A stretch of DNA of 57,499 bases. It comes from Prevotella sp. Lineage in GTDB: Bacteria; Bacteroidota; Bacteroidia; Bacteroidales; Bacteroidaceae. Below the pieces are notes generated by a model. The model made no database searches. It had not been told where the DNA came from and saw nothing but the letters and a program-made list of their open reading frames with translations. Of the stretch, positions 29,333-37,742 are shown in pieces. The translations under genes were made by a program, and so were the position numbers. The DNA is taken from positions 1-57,499 of the forward strand of contig JAFZAH010000010.1 in NCBI GenBank assembly GCA_017548275.1, written 5' to 3'. Position 1 is the stretch's first letter; every line of letters begins with the position of its first letter.

Positions 29333-30955
29333 ATGTCTGACACAATCAAAAAAACGCTACGCGACTCTGCCGGCATGCGGTGGACCGCCCTGCTGCTCTT
29401 GGCTCTCGCCATGTTCTGCAGTTACATTTTCATGGACATCCTCTCGCCCATCAAAGACCTGATGCAAGAGACACGCGGATGGGACTCCGCAGCCTTCGGC
29501 ACCATGCAAGGTTCTGAGGTGTTCCTCAATGTGTTTGTCTTCTTCCTCATCTTCGCAGGTATCATCCTCGACAAGATGGGCGTGCGTTTCACGGCTGTCC
29601 TCTCAGGTGCCGTCATGCTCATCGGCGCCATCATCAAATGGTATGCCGTGACCGACTCCTTTGCCGGCAGCGGACTGGAACAGTGGTTCACCGACAATCT
29701 GAACTACATCCCCCTGTTTGATGAGCTGGGCGTGTCGCCCTTCTACGAGGGAATGCCCGCCTCGGCCAAGTTTGCCGCCTGCGGATTCATGATTTTCGGT
29801 TGCGGTTGCGAGATGGCCGGTATTACCGTATCACGTGGTATTGTGAAATGGTTCAAGGGCCGCGAGATGGCGTTGGCTATGGGTTCTGAGATGGCACTGG
29901 CACGCCTCGGTGTCGCCACCTGTATGATTTTCTCGCCCTTCTTCGCCAAATTGGGCGGTCATGTCAGCGTGAGCCGCTCGGTGGCTTTCGGTGTGGTGCT
30001 GTTGATGATCGCCCTTATCATGTTCATCGTCTATTTCTTCATGGACAAGAAATTGGACAGCCAGACAGGCGAGGCCGAAGAGAAAGACGACCCCTTCAAA
30101 ATCAGCGATCTTGGTCAGATTCTCACATCGAGCGGTTTCTGGCTCGTGGCATTGCTCTGCGTACTCTACTATTCCGCAATTTTCCCCTTCCAGAAATATG
30201 CGGTCAATATGCTGCAATGCAACCTGACACTTAACCCGCCGGCAGAAGGCTCGTTCTGGGCCAGCCAGTCGGTCACCATCTATCAGTTCATCATCATGCT
30301 GATAGTGGCTGCCACGGCTTTCGCCAGCAATTTCCAGAAGAAAAAGAACCTGAAATACGGACTGCTCTGCGTGTCGGTCGTCGCACTGATTGTCTATTGC
30401 TACATGGGCTACATGCGCCAGTCGGCAGAGGCTATTTTTGCGGTCTTCCCGCTCCTTGCCATGGGCATCACCCCCATCTTGGGCAGTTATGTGGACCACA
30501 AGGGCAAAGCCGCGACCATGCTCGTGCTCGGTTCGCTGCTGCTCATCGGTTGCCACCTGACCTTCGCGTTCATCCTGCCGATGTTCAAAGGCAGCACCGT
30601 CGGAGGCATCATCATCGCTTATATCACCATTCTGGTGCTCGGTTCGTCGTTCTCGCTCGTACCCGCATCACTTTGGCCCAGCGTGCCAAAACTGGTTGAC
30701 TCGAAGATTATCGGTTCGGCTTATGCCCTGATATTCTGGATTCAGAACATCGGTCTGTGGCTCTTCCCGTTGCTTATCGGAAAGGTGCTCGACAGCACCA
30801 ACCCGGGAGTCACTGACCCGACAGCCCTCGACTACACATGGCCGCTCATCATGCTCGCATGTCTCGGTGTGGCAGCCTTGGTGCTCGGCCTGGTGCTGAA
30901 AGTGGTTGACCGCAAGAAGGGCATCGGACTCGAGGAGCCGAATATTAAAGATTAA
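29333..30955 (+). CDS. MFS transporter
   Basis: A 540-residue membrane protein with about 12 hydrophobic segments and a large cytoplasmic loop with DKKLDSQTGEAEEKDD near the middle. It has the MFS layout (long helices in two sets of six) and DKMGVRFTAVLSG, which resembles the loop 2-3 signature. The substrate is not readable; Bacteroidetes relatives are often annotated nitrate/nitrite or oligopeptide-like MFS, but I would not name one. I use the ATG at 29333. An ATG seven codons upstream (29312) lies next to a hairpin and is less likely. Confidence 0.85.
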   Translation: MSDTIKKTLRDSAGMRWTALLLLALAMFCSYIFMDILSPIKDLMQETRGWDSAAFGTMQGSEVFLNVFVFFLIFAGIILDKMGVRFTAVLSGAVMLIGAIIKWYAVTDSFAGSGLEQWFTDNLNYIPLFDELGVSPFYEGMPASAKFAACGFMIFGCGCEMAGITVSRGIVKWFKGREMALAMGSEMALARLGVATCMIFSPFFAKLGGHVSVSRSVAFGVVLLMIALIMFIVYFFMDKKLDSQTGEAEEKDDPFKISDLGQILTSSGFWLVALLCVLYYSAIFPFQKYAVNMLQCNLTLNPPAEGSFWASQSVTIYQFIIMLIVAATAFASNFQKKKNLKYGLLCVSVVALIVYCYMGYMRQSAEAIFAVFPLLAMGITPILGSYVDHKGKAATMLVLGSLLLIGCHLTFAFILPMFKGSTVGGIIIAYITILVLGSSFSLVPASLWPSVPKLVDSKIIGSAYALIFWIQNIGLWLFPLLIGKVLDSTNPGVTDPTALDYTWPLIMLACLGVAALVLGLVLKVVDRKKGIGLEEPNIKD

Positions 30956-30965
30956 CCCACCCCGC

Positions 30966-30982
30966 CCCTCCCAAAGGGAGGG
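30966..30982. terminator. CCCTCCC-AAA-GGGAGGG hairpin after the MFS gene
   Basis: A perfect 7-bp GC stem with an AAA loop, 10 nt after the stop codon. The downstream run is A/G-rich rather than T-rich, so termination is inferred from position. Confidence 0.55.
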
Positions 30983-31072
30983 AGTAGGGGGATATTTTAG
31001 AGGCTGGAGGTGAGTGGTGAGAGGTTGGAGATTACATCATCCGCCTGTCTCTTCTCCGTAAGCAGCGGCTCC

Positions 31073-31163
31073 GCCGCCTCCCATCACTCTCTGTTCTCCC
31101 ATCACTCCCAGTTCTCCCAGCCCTCCCATACCCCCAAACAACCAAACAACCAAAAAAACAAAC
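31073..31163 (+). repeat. CTCCCATCACTCCCAG / CCAAACAA leader array
   Basis: TCTCCCATCACTCCCAGTTC-type units are followed by CCCAAACAACCAAACAACC and end AACGAT before the ATG at 31167. The composite equals that upstream of the terminase start at 6752 on the opposite strand. Confidence 0.8.
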
Positions 31164-31166
31164 GAT

Positions 31167-31679
31167 ATGAAAAAAATTCTGTTATTATTCGTACTAGTCT
31201 TGTCGGCAACCAAGATGTCAGCAATAGACTTGGAAGGCCAATGGGTCACCACCATGATTGATGACGAACAGTCTGTGGCCTTCACATTAAGTTTCAACGA
31301 TGACGGCAAACTCGAGTACCGCGTGGTTGTCGATATGAAAGACCCAGAAATCGGCAGCATGACCATCCGCGTGGAAGGTGACGGCACATGGGCCTTGGAC
31401 CGCGACCAACTGGCCCTGACCTGTGACCCGAAGAAAAGCACGCTGAAACTGATAGGCATGAAACTGTCAGGTGAGATGGGTGACCAAGTGAAAGGCAACC
31501 CTGAGGCAGAGAAGATGATACGCGGCATGATTGAGCAGCAACTGAAATCCTCGAAGACCGAGATGCTTTCAGATTTACCTCTCAACACCGTGCTCACCGT
31601 TGTGAACCAAACCGCTGACAAACTGTTTCTGCAAGAAGGTGATGCCGCAGACAGTCAGTTGGAATTCACAAAAATTTGA
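31167..31679 (+). CDS. Secreted small beta-rich protein (lipocalin-like)
   Basis: A 170-residue protein with signal peptide MKKILLLFVLVLSATKMSA. The mature part starts DLEGQWVTTM and alternates short strands (VAFTLSFNDDGKLEYRVVV, GDGTWALDRDQLALTC), which suggests a lipocalin-type barrel like many LxGxW Bacteroidetes proteins. A helical insert lies at about residues 105-135. Function unknown. It is preceded directly by a CAA-rich repetitive leader. Confidence 0.8.
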   Translation: MKKILLLFVLVLSATKMSAIDLEGQWVTTMIDDEQSVAFTLSFNDDGKLEYRVVVDMKDPEIGSMTIRVEGDGTWALDRDQLALTCDPKKSTLKLIGMKLSGEMGDQVKGNPEAEKMIRGMIEQQLKSSKTEMLSDLPLNTVLTVVNQTADKLFLQEGDAADSQLEFTKI

Positions 31680-31699
31680 TTTTTGAAAAGATATTTGAT

Positions 31700-31797
31700 T
31701 TTTTCGGAAAGAAATTAGTATTTTTTTAGTAATTTTACGAGAATTATTGTATCTTTGTAACAATTATTCTCATGATACTAATTTCTTTCCGAAATAC
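31700..31797. repeat. TTTCTTTCCGA palindromic repeat, copy 3 (nested)
   Basis: The outer arms TCGGAAAGAAATTAGTA and TACTAATTTCTTTCCGA are perfect complements. Inner arms GAGAATTATTGT and ACAATTATTCTC flank TATCTTTG, the promoter box of the dcu gene. Confidence 0.8.
31750..31757 (+). promoter_or_regulatory. Promoter -7 box of the first dcu gene, in a palindrome loop
   Basis: TATCTTTG sits in the loop of the nested palindrome 31700-31797. If the DNA or an antisense RNA folds, the box would be in the unpaired tip. Confidence 0.6.
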
Positions 31798-31801
31798 TCG
31801 G

Positions 31802-31838
31802 TCTAAACCCTATACCTTAAACCCTATAAACCTTTTAC
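31802..31838 (+). repeat. G-free TAAACCCTATACC leader
   Basis: TCTAAACCCTATACC and TTAAACCCTATAAACC units give 37 nt without G, ending 4 nt before the ATG at 31843. Confidence 0.7.
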
Positions 31839-31842
31839 GCCT

Positions 31843-33288
31843 ATGACCTTTCTCATGATTATCCAGTTGCTTATTGTGCTGCTGGCTCTTTGGGTGGGAT
31901 CACGCTACGGCAGTCTCGCGCTCGGTGCCATCTCCGGCATCGGTCTTGCGATATTGGTCTTCGGTTTCTGCATGAAGCCGGGAACACCGCCTACCGACGT
32001 GATTTACATCATCATCGCTGCCGTGACCTGCGCAGGCATTATGCAGGCCTCGGGCGGCATGGACTGGCTCATACAGATAGCCGAGAAGATGCTGCGCAAG
32101 CATCCCGACCGCATCACCTTCCTCGCCCCACTGTGCACCTTCTTCCTGACTGTGCTGGTAGGTACGGGCCACGTCGTCTATACCCTGATGCCGATTATCT
32201 GCGACATCTCTATCAAGAAGGGCATACGCCCTGAGCGTCCCTGCGGTGTGGCGTCTATCGCCTCGCAGGTGGGTATCACCTGTTCGCCCATTGCCGCTGC
32301 CGTGGTGGCCTTCGTCACTATCTCTAACGCCAACGGTTTTGAAGTGACCATCCCGCAAGTGCTCATGGTCAGTTTCCCGGCTTGTCTCTGCGGACTGATG
32401 GCCGCCGCCGCCGCCTCATACCATCGCGGTAAGGACCTGGACAAAGACCCCGAGTTCCAAGCCAAACTGAAAGACCCCGTGCAGTATGAGTATATCTACG
32501 GCAGTTCAGCCACGACACTCGACAAGGAGATACCGCAGTCGGCAAAAAATGCCGTCTTCGTGTTCCTCGGCGCACTGATTATCATCGTGCTCTTCGCTAT
32601 CTTCCAAGACGTTCTGCCCGGCTACAACACCATCAAAGCTGTGAAGGACGCGCCCGATTTCACCTTCCCTGACGGGACCGTGGCCACGGCGGCCGAACTG
32701 GTAAAAGCGAAGGTGCTCATCCCCGGCATCACGGAAATGGGAACCGTGCAACTGAAGATGAATGTGGTGATTCAGATTGTCATGATTTCCGCAGCCGCCA
32801 TCATGATTCTCTTCTGCAAGGCATCGCCGGTGAAAGCCGTGAAGGGCGCCGTATGGCAGTCGGGCATGGTGGCCGTGGTTGCCATCTTCGGCATCGCATG
32901 GCTCGCCGACACCTATTTCTCGAACTACACCAATGAGATGCAGGCCATGTTGGGCGACATCGTGGCCAAGTACAATTGGTCCATCGCCTTCGTCTTCTTC
33001 CTCGTCTCAGTGCTGATCAACTCACAGGGCGCCGTGGTCGTTTCCATGCTGCCCTTGGCCTATTCCCTCGGCATACCCGGCCCCGTGCTGCTCGGTGTGC
33101 TGCCTTCTGTGTATGGTTATTTCTTCATCCCCAACTACCCCAGCGATATTGCCACAGTCAACTTCGACCGCTCGGGCACGACTGTCATCGGTAAGTACCT
33201 GCTCAACCACTCGTTCATGATGCCGGGTCTGGTGCATATCGTCACTGCCACGCTGGTGGCTTACGGGTTGTCTATGCTTTTCTTCTAA
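31843..33288 (+). CDS. Anaerobic C4-dicarboxylate transporter, Dcu family, copy 1
   Basis: A 481-residue membrane protein with about 10-12 hydrophobic segments. It has Dcu blocks near the N-terminus (LGAISGIGLAILVFGF, KPGTPPTDVIYIIIAAVTC, ASGGMDWLIQIAEKMLRKHP) and GTGHVVYTLMPII at about residue 105. The C-terminus has SINSQGAVVVSML-like and NYPSDIATVNFDRSGTT. DcuA/DcuB proteins exchange fumarate, aspartate or malate for succinate during fumarate respiration, which suits a succinate-producing anaerobe. A paralogue of identical length follows after 21 nt. Confidence 0.93.
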   Translation: MTFLMIIQLLIVLLALWVGSRYGSLALGAISGIGLAILVFGFCMKPGTPPTDVIYIIIAAVTCAGIMQASGGMDWLIQIAEKMLRKHPDRITFLAPLCTFFLTVLVGTGHVVYTLMPIICDISIKKGIRPERPCGVASIASQVGITCSPIAAAVVAFVTISNANGFEVTIPQVLMVSFPACLCGLMAAAAASYHRGKDLDKDPEFQAKLKDPVQYEYIYGSSATTLDKEIPQSAKNAVFVFLGALIIIVLFAIFQDVLPGYNTIKAVKDAPDFTFPDGTVATAAELVKAKVLIPGITEMGTVQLKMNVVIQIVMISAAAIMILFCKASPVKAVKGAVWQSGMVAVVAIFGIAWLADTYFSNYTNEMQAMLGDIVAKYNWSIAFVFFLVSVLINSQGAVVVSMLPLAYSLGIPGPVLLGVLPSVYGYFFIPNYPSDIATVNFDRSGTTVIGKYLLNHSFMMPGLVHIVTATLVAYGLSMLFF

Positions 33289-33309
33289 ACACTTAAAACA
33301 CAGACGATT

Positions 33310-34755
33310 ATGTTGATTACCATCATAGAATTACTGATAGTACTGCTCGCCCTTTATCTGGGTTCGAAATTCGGCAGTCTGGCATTGGGAGCCATCGCCG
33401 GACTTGGTCTGGCGCTGCTTGTCTTCGACCACGGTTTGAAGCCCGGCACCCCTCCCACCGATGTCATCTATATCATTGTGGCAGCCATCACATGCGCCGG
33501 CATCTTACAGGCGTCGGGCGGTATGGACTGGCTCATACAAGTGGCGGAGAGACAATTGCGCAAGCACCCGGGACGCATCACATTCTATGCCCCCCTCTCC
33601 ACGTTCTTCCTCACCATCCTCGTGGGTACGGGTCATGTCATGTACACCCTCATGCCTATCATCACCGATGTGGCCATCAAGAAAGGCATACGCCCCGAGC
33701 GTCCCTGCGCCGTGGCCAGCGTCGCCTCGATGATTGCCATCGTCTGCTCGCCCATCTCTGCTGCCGTCGTGGCTTTCTCTACCATTTCCGCACTCAACGG
33801 GTTCCCCATCTCCATCCTGCAAATCGTGTCGGTTACCATACCCGCATGCCTGGTGGGTATTCTCATCGCTGCGGCATGGAGCACACGAAGGGGATTGGAC
33901 CTCGACAAAGACCCTGAGTTTCAGGCATGCATTGCCGATCCCGAACAGCGTGAGATGATTTACGGCAACACGCAGACCGTGCTCGACAAGAAGATTGACA
34001 AGAAAGCGAAAATCGCCGTGGGCATCTTTGTCGGTGCCATTATCCTCATCGCCCTGTTGGCTTTGTTCCAGCAGATTCTGCCCTCATGGGACAGCGTCAA
34101 GGCTGTCGAAGGCGCAAAAGATGTGGTGCTGCCTACAGGTAAGACCGTATCGCCAGGGAATCTGGCCAATGCCGGCATCGTCATGGCGGGCGTGACGGAG
34201 AAAGTGTCTGTCACCATCAAGATGTACCTCGTAATACAGATTATTCTCATCTCTGCCGCCGCACTGATGATTATCGTATGCGGGGCTAAGCCGAAGAACG
34301 CCGTGGCCGACAACGTATGGCAGTCGGGCATGGTGGCTGTCGTGGCCATATATGGTATCGCATGGCTTGCCAACACTTTCTTTAATGCGCATCTGGGCGA
34401 GATACAGTCGATGTTGGGAACAATGGTCGAGAATCACAAGTGGACCATCGCACTGATGTTCTTCATCTTCTCCGTGCTCATCAACTCACAGGCGGCGGTT
34501 GTCGTATCACTGTTGCCCGTGGCTTACGCCTTGGGCATCCCCGGATGGGTGCTGCTCGGTGTGCTGCCTTGCGCCTACGGCTATTTCTTCATCCCCAACT
34601 ATCCTACCGACATCGCCACGGTGAACATGGACCGGACGGGCACCACCCGCATAGGCAAATACGTGTTCAACCACTCGTTCATGATACCGGGCCTCATCGC
34701 TGTCGTCGTCAGCACCATCATCGCTTACGGCCTCAGTTACATGTTCTATCATTGA
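33310..34755 (+). CDS. Anaerobic C4-dicarboxylate transporter, Dcu family, copy 2
   Basis: This 481-residue paralogue of the preceding gene has the same blocks (KPGTPPTDVIYIIVAAITC, ASGGMDWLIQVAERQLRKHP, GTGHVMYTLMPIITDVAIKK, NYPTDIATVNMDRTGTT) with many substitutions between them. Identical length and 21-nt spacing indicate tandem duplication and co-transcription. The two may differ in direction or substrate (exchange versus aspartate uptake); that is inference. Both share one strong terminator at 34772-34812. Confidence 0.93.
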   Translation: MLITIIELLIVLLALYLGSKFGSLALGAIAGLGLALLVFDHGLKPGTPPTDVIYIIVAAITCAGILQASGGMDWLIQVAERQLRKHPGRITFYAPLSTFFLTILVGTGHVMYTLMPIITDVAIKKGIRPERPCAVASVASMIAIVCSPISAAVVAFSTISALNGFPISILQIVSVTIPACLVGILIAAAWSTRRGLDLDKDPEFQACIADPEQREMIYGNTQTVLDKKIDKKAKIAVGIFVGAIILIALLALFQQILPSWDSVKAVEGAKDVVLPTGKTVSPGNLANAGIVMAGVTEKVSVTIKMYLVIQIILISAAALMIIVCGAKPKNAVADNVWQSGMVAVVAIYGIAWLANTFFNAHLGEIQSMLGTMVENHKWTIALMFFIFSVLINSQAAVVVSLLPVAYALGIPGWVLLGVLPCAYGYFFIPNYPTDIATVNMDRTGTTRIGKYVFNHSFMIPGLIAVVVSTIIAYGLSYMFYH

Positions 34756-34771
34756 AAATAAGTAACAATCC

Positions 34772-34812
34772 ATAAAACAAGACACCCCGGAATTCGGGGT
34801 GTCTTGTTTTAT
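34772..34812. terminator. Bidirectional terminator between convergent genes
   Basis: A perfect 18-bp stem from ATAAAACAAGACACCCCG to its complement has loop GAATT. A A/T flank on both sides gives U runs in both directions. It serves dcu copy 2 and the LD-carboxypeptidase gene. Confidence 0.95.
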
Positions 34813-34821
34813 AAGGGTTTT

Positions 34822-34886
34822 CTAGGATATCTTAGGTTGTTCTAGGTCTCCTAACATATATAGGACATTCTAAGATTCTCCCTAAA
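34822..34886. repeat. CTAGG array phased at ~10 bp, site 2
   Basis: CTAGG, TTAGG, CTAGG, CTAAC, TAGGA, CTAAG and CTAAA begin about 10 bp apart from 34822 to 34882, next to the convergent terminator. Confidence 0.65.
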
Positions 34887-34889
34887 TCC

Positions 34890-35906
34890 TCAATGAAAAG
34901 ATAATCGTGTGGAGTCGCGCCCCACCTTGAGCACCGCCTGTGAGCCCACCACCATCGGGAAATTATTGAGGTGGGAATGGCCCGTGGGGAAGTCGTAACA
35001 CACCGGCACATCGGGATAACGGCTCATGTAAGTGTGTATCATGTGGTACATATCCTCAAACCCGTTCTCCGGTTTTTTGTATTTGGTGAACTTCCCCACA
35101 ATCAGCCCCCGCAGACGTCCGAGCACACCGCGCAATTCCATCAGATGAAGCATACGGTCCACATGGCTCATGTTCTCGCCCACATCCTCAATGAAAAGAA
35201 TGATGTCGGGCAGGGAGAGGATATCATACTGCGAACCCGCCAACCCGCATAAGACCGACATGTTGCCGCCTACGAGCGTGCCCCGCCCTGTGCCGGGATT
35301 GTTATATGGATTTCGCGGCACCACATATTCGGGCCACTGCCCCATGAGCACTCCATGCAAGGCACGGCTCACCGTGTCGGTCGCACCCTCATATCCCAGT
35401 GCCTCGCACATGCTGGCATGGACGCTCATCACCCCCGCGCGCGCCTCGGCACACAACAGGGCGGTGACATCACTGAAGCCGATAATCCATTTGGGATATT
35501 GGGCAAACGTATCTACGGGTATGCGGGCAAGCACATGAGGCGCACCGTCGCCGCCTCGGGTGGCGATAATCGCTTTGATGGAGGGGTCGCGCAGAGCCTG
35601 AAGCACATCGGCAGCCCGTTCCTCAGGTGTACCGCCATAACCATGCCATGACCGCAACACATTCGGCATCGGCACAGGTACCAATCCCCATTTCCGCAGA
35701 GCCACACACCCCGTATCAACCATGGCCTGCGTGGCTTTCCCCGATGGAGAGATAATCGCCACGCTGTCGCCGGGATGCAACAACGGCGGCATCCGAAACG
35801 TCTGTTGCGCCAAACTTACGAATGGCTGTAAGAAAAGAAAAAGGAAAAGCAAAACACCCCATCTCCGCAGGAGTTCAGGAGTTCGGAAGTTCAGGAGTTC
35901 AGACAT
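34890..35906 (-). CDS. LD-carboxypeptidase (peptidase family S66)
   Basis: A 338-residue exported peptidoglycan hydrolase. The S66 triad is visible: Ser145 in IIGFSDVTALL, Glu in FIEDVGENMSH, and His in FPTGHSHLNNFPM near the C-terminus. The N-terminal domain has GDSVAIISPSGKA. These enzymes remove the terminal D-Ala from murein tetrapeptides in cell-wall recycling; the family is often cytoplasmic, but here WGVLLFLFLFLQPFVSLAQQ forms a signal peptide. I use the ATG at 35906. The alternative upstream start is GTG. The n-region SELLNFRTPELLRR is encoded by an AGGAGTTC array. Confidence 0.92.
   Translation of the reverse strand: MSELLNFRTPELLRRWGVLLFLFLFLQPFVSLAQQTFRMPPLLHPGDSVAIISPSGKATQAMVDTGCVALRKWGLVPVPMPNVLRSWHGYGGTPEERAADVLQALRDPSIKAIIATRGGDGAPHVLARIPVDTFAQYPKWIIGFSDVTALLCAEARAGVMSVHASMCEALGYEGATDTVSRALHGVLMGQWPEYVVPRNPYNNPGTGRGTLVGGNMSVLCGLAGSQYDILSLPDIILFIEDVGENMSHVDRMLHLMELRGVLGRLRGLIVGKFTKYKKPENGFEDMYHMIHTYMSRYPDVPVCYDFPTGHSHLNNFPMVVGSQAVLKVGRDSTRLSFH
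35868..35906. repeat. AGGAGTTC 8-nt array, copy 2 (coding)
   Basis: AGGAGTTC, AGGAGTTC, GGAAGTTC and AGGAGTTC are followed by AGACATTAG. On the minus strand this includes the ATG and codes for the first 13 residues of the S66 peptidase. Copy 1 is at 18970-19008. Confidence 0.75.
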
Positions 35907-35950
35907 TAGTTTTCTATTTGAAATCCTCACAATGTAGGGGTGATGACTTT

Positions 35951-35971
35951 CCTCCCCTGCCTGAGGGGAGG
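35951..35971. repeat. CCTCCCC-GGGGAGG hairpin
   Basis: A 7-bp GC stem with loop TGCCTGA lies between the S66 peptidase start and the next minus-strand stop at 36035. Confidence 0.55.
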
Positions 35972-36034
35972 CAGCCGGAGGTCGGAGAGCAGGATAACCC
36001 CGCGGAGCATCAGATTGTTTTGTCCGTCTAGAGG

Positions 36035-36532
36035 CTAGTATTTCAAAATCTCGTCGGCCTGGCGAAGCGTGCTGCGATAAGCGTTTTGTGCGACATCCAC
36101 GTCGAGGGAACCCTCCGACATACCAATCCTGACACGTTGCGCGCGTGCTATGCGGTCGATATCAGTCTTGTCGATACGGTAACTGCTGTTACTGTAATAC
36201 ACATGTCCCGACTGCGAGAACTGGCTGTTGTCCTGTGCCGTGTATTTCAGCACATCGCGCTCGCCCACCTTGAGCAACAATTTGTCGCCGGCGTTCACCT
36301 TCGAGATGGGTTGTGTGCTCTTGATGCCCACGGTGAGATAATACACGTGGTTCTTTCCCTCAATCTGCACGGAATAGCCGATATACACCAACGGGCTCTT
36401 CCCTTGCGGGGTGAGCATAGCGGCATGGGTGGACACCATACGGCGACCGTTTTGTTTTTTGTCAATCAGTACCTGTGAGAAGGCTGTCTGAGCCACAGCC
36501 AACCACAATATCATTAAAAACCACTTTTTCAT
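36035..36532 (-). CDS. Secreted protein of unknown function
   Basis: A 165-residue protein starting MKKWFLMILWLAVAQTAFSQ, a signal peptide. The mature part has alternating strands (GKSPLVYIGYSVQIEGKNHVY then YLTVGIKS) and a run SGHVYYSNSSYRIDKTDIDRI, and ends with a short helix. It has no motif I can name. I use the ATG at 36532; the upstream alternative is a TTG two codons earlier. It is monocistronic in appearance, 169 nt downstream of the next gene's stop with a terminator between. Confidence 0.75.
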   Translation of the reverse strand: MKKWFLMILWLAVAQTAFSQVLIDKKQNGRRMVSTHAAMLTPQGKSPLVYIGYSVQIEGKNHVYYLTVGIKSTQPISKVNAGDKLLLKVGERDVLKYTAQDNSQFSQSGHVYYSNSSYRIDKTDIDRIARAQRVRIGMSEGSLDVDVAQNAYRSTLRQADEILKY

Positions 36533-36618
36533 TGTCAATATTTTACCTCCATATTACCACTAACTCAAATAACGCCGATTTATTGTGTCAGTGACCCGTT
36601 AATTGGCGTTAATCTAAG

Positions 36619-36644
36619 AAAGAGCCCCCTTAAAGAGGCTCTTT
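36619..36644 (-). terminator. Terminator after the zinc-ribbon membrane protein
   Basis: AAAGAGCC and GGCTCTTT enclose CCCTTAAAGA. On the minus strand the hairpin is followed by CTTAGATT, and it lies 58 nt after the stop at 36702. Confidence 0.65.
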
Positions 36645-36700
36645 AGGTATCACAGGATTCCTCGGGTATTCCTAGGACTTTCAGGGATTCCAGGGCGATT
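36642..36700. repeat. CTAGG/CAGGG array phased at ~10 bp, site 3
   Basis: TTAGG, CAGGA, TCGGG, CTAGG, CAGGG and CAGGG start about 10 bp apart, between the stop at 36702 and the hairpin. Confidence 0.6.
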
Positions 36701-36701
36701 T

Positions 36702-37376
36702 TTAATCAGCATACATCGAGAAATCGAGCACGGTGCCGTTGGTGCTGATGAACTTGCCGCCATACGACTGTCCGTAGTGGTGCTCGCCCTGGTCGTCCTC
36801 GACATCAACCTCGTTGAACGTGCCGTCGAACCGTCCGATGCTTTTGCCGTTGGAGAAGGCTTCAATCACACAATGCCCTGTGCGCTTGTCGTACGAGAGC
36901 AGTCGGAGTGTACGACGCCCGCTGCCCTGGCCTTGACGATTATAACTGTAATAGCCCGTGGTGCCGTTCATCTCGAAATCCACGTCGTTGGAGTCGCCGA
37001 TTTGTCCCCACAGACCCATATACACGCCCTTGGAGTCAGAGGCGTTCGATGGTACCGCTTCGGTTTGCGCCTCCATGTCCTTTTCGCTTGTGTCGGCAGT
37101 TGTTTCTTTCCGGGCCTCGTCTTTCTGCTCCGCTTTTGTTTCAGTCACTGTCACGGGGGTTGCCTCGGCCGTTTTATCTTTGTCGTTGAAAAGGAAAAGC
37201 CATGCCGCCAAGCCTAAACAGGCGGCCACCAACACTCCGATAATCGCATAAAGCACAGCGTTGCTCTTGGGTTTCTCTGCGGGTTGCGTCCGTTGGACAG
37301 GAGCACCGCATCGGGGGCAGAACGTTGCCGTTTCCGGTATCTGCGCCCCACATTTGTTGCAAGTGAAATAGGTCAT
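36702..37376 (-). CDS. Zinc-ribbon membrane protein
   Basis: A 224-residue protein. The N-terminal CNKCG and CPRCG pairs (residues 5-22) form a zinc ribbon of the zinc_ribbon_2 type. Then come a Pro/Lys linker, one transmembrane segment (about residues 40-62), an acidic Thr/Glu/Lys-rich stretch (70-112), and a C-terminal domain with GYYSYNRQGQGSGRRTLRLL and GSIGRFDGTFNEV-like strands. Topology suggests the ribbon in the cytoplasm and the C-terminal domain outside. Function unknown. A promoter box is at 37403-37410. Confidence 0.8.
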   Translation of the reverse strand: MTYFTCNKCGAQIPETATFCPRCGAPVQRTQPAEKPKSNAVLYAIIGVLVAACLGLAAWLFLFNDKDKTAEATPVTVTETKAEQKDEARKETTADTSEKDMEAQTEAVPSNASDSKGVYMGLWGQIGDSNDVDFEMNGTTGYYSYNRQGQGSGRRTLRLLSYDKRTGHCVIEAFSNGKSIGRFDGTFNEVDVEDDQGEHHYGQSYGGKFISTNGTVLDFSMYAD

Positions 37377-37402
37377 GATTCAGAATTTTTAGTTATTTAC
37401 GG

Positions 37403-37410
37403 CAAAGATA
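37403..37410 (-). promoter_or_regulatory. Promoter -7 box of the zinc-ribbon protein
   Basis: TATCTTTG on the minus strand, 27 nt before the ATG at 37376. Confidence 0.55.
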
Positions 37411-37621
37411 AAAACTTTTCCCGACATAAGAACCATATTTTTGAAAAAAGAACAGATTTTTATAGACATAAGGACAAAAGTACGTAATAATCAAGGAATT
37501 ATTAGGAGTGAAGGAGTGAAGACAAATGTACTCCTTTAGCGGACTAATTGTTCCCTTCGCACGAAACGTAGGGCGGCACACCTTCAAACTCAACCATCGC
37601 AATAGGACGGACTCCCCCCGC

Positions 37622-37637
37622 CCCTCTAATTAGAGGG
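37622..37637. repeat. CCCTCTAATTAGAGGG palindrome
   Basis: A perfect 16-bp palindrome of the CCCC/GGGG hairpin class, with no loop. Confidence 0.6.
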
Positions 37638-37693
37638 AGAATCGTCGCTAATGTATTTGATAGAGATACGCTTTTATAGCAGTAATCATTCAC

Positions 37694-37725
37694 TCCCCTC
37701 GCCCTTCGGAGAAGGGGGCGGGGGT
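37694..37725. repeat. CCCTCGCCCTT / AAGGGGGCGGGG hairpin
   Basis: An imperfect GC-rich stem of about 11 bp around CGGAG, in the same class as the hairpins at 19851, 26946, 29163, 30966 and 35951. Confidence 0.6.
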
Positions 37726-37742
37726 GAGGCTTTCGTATCCTT

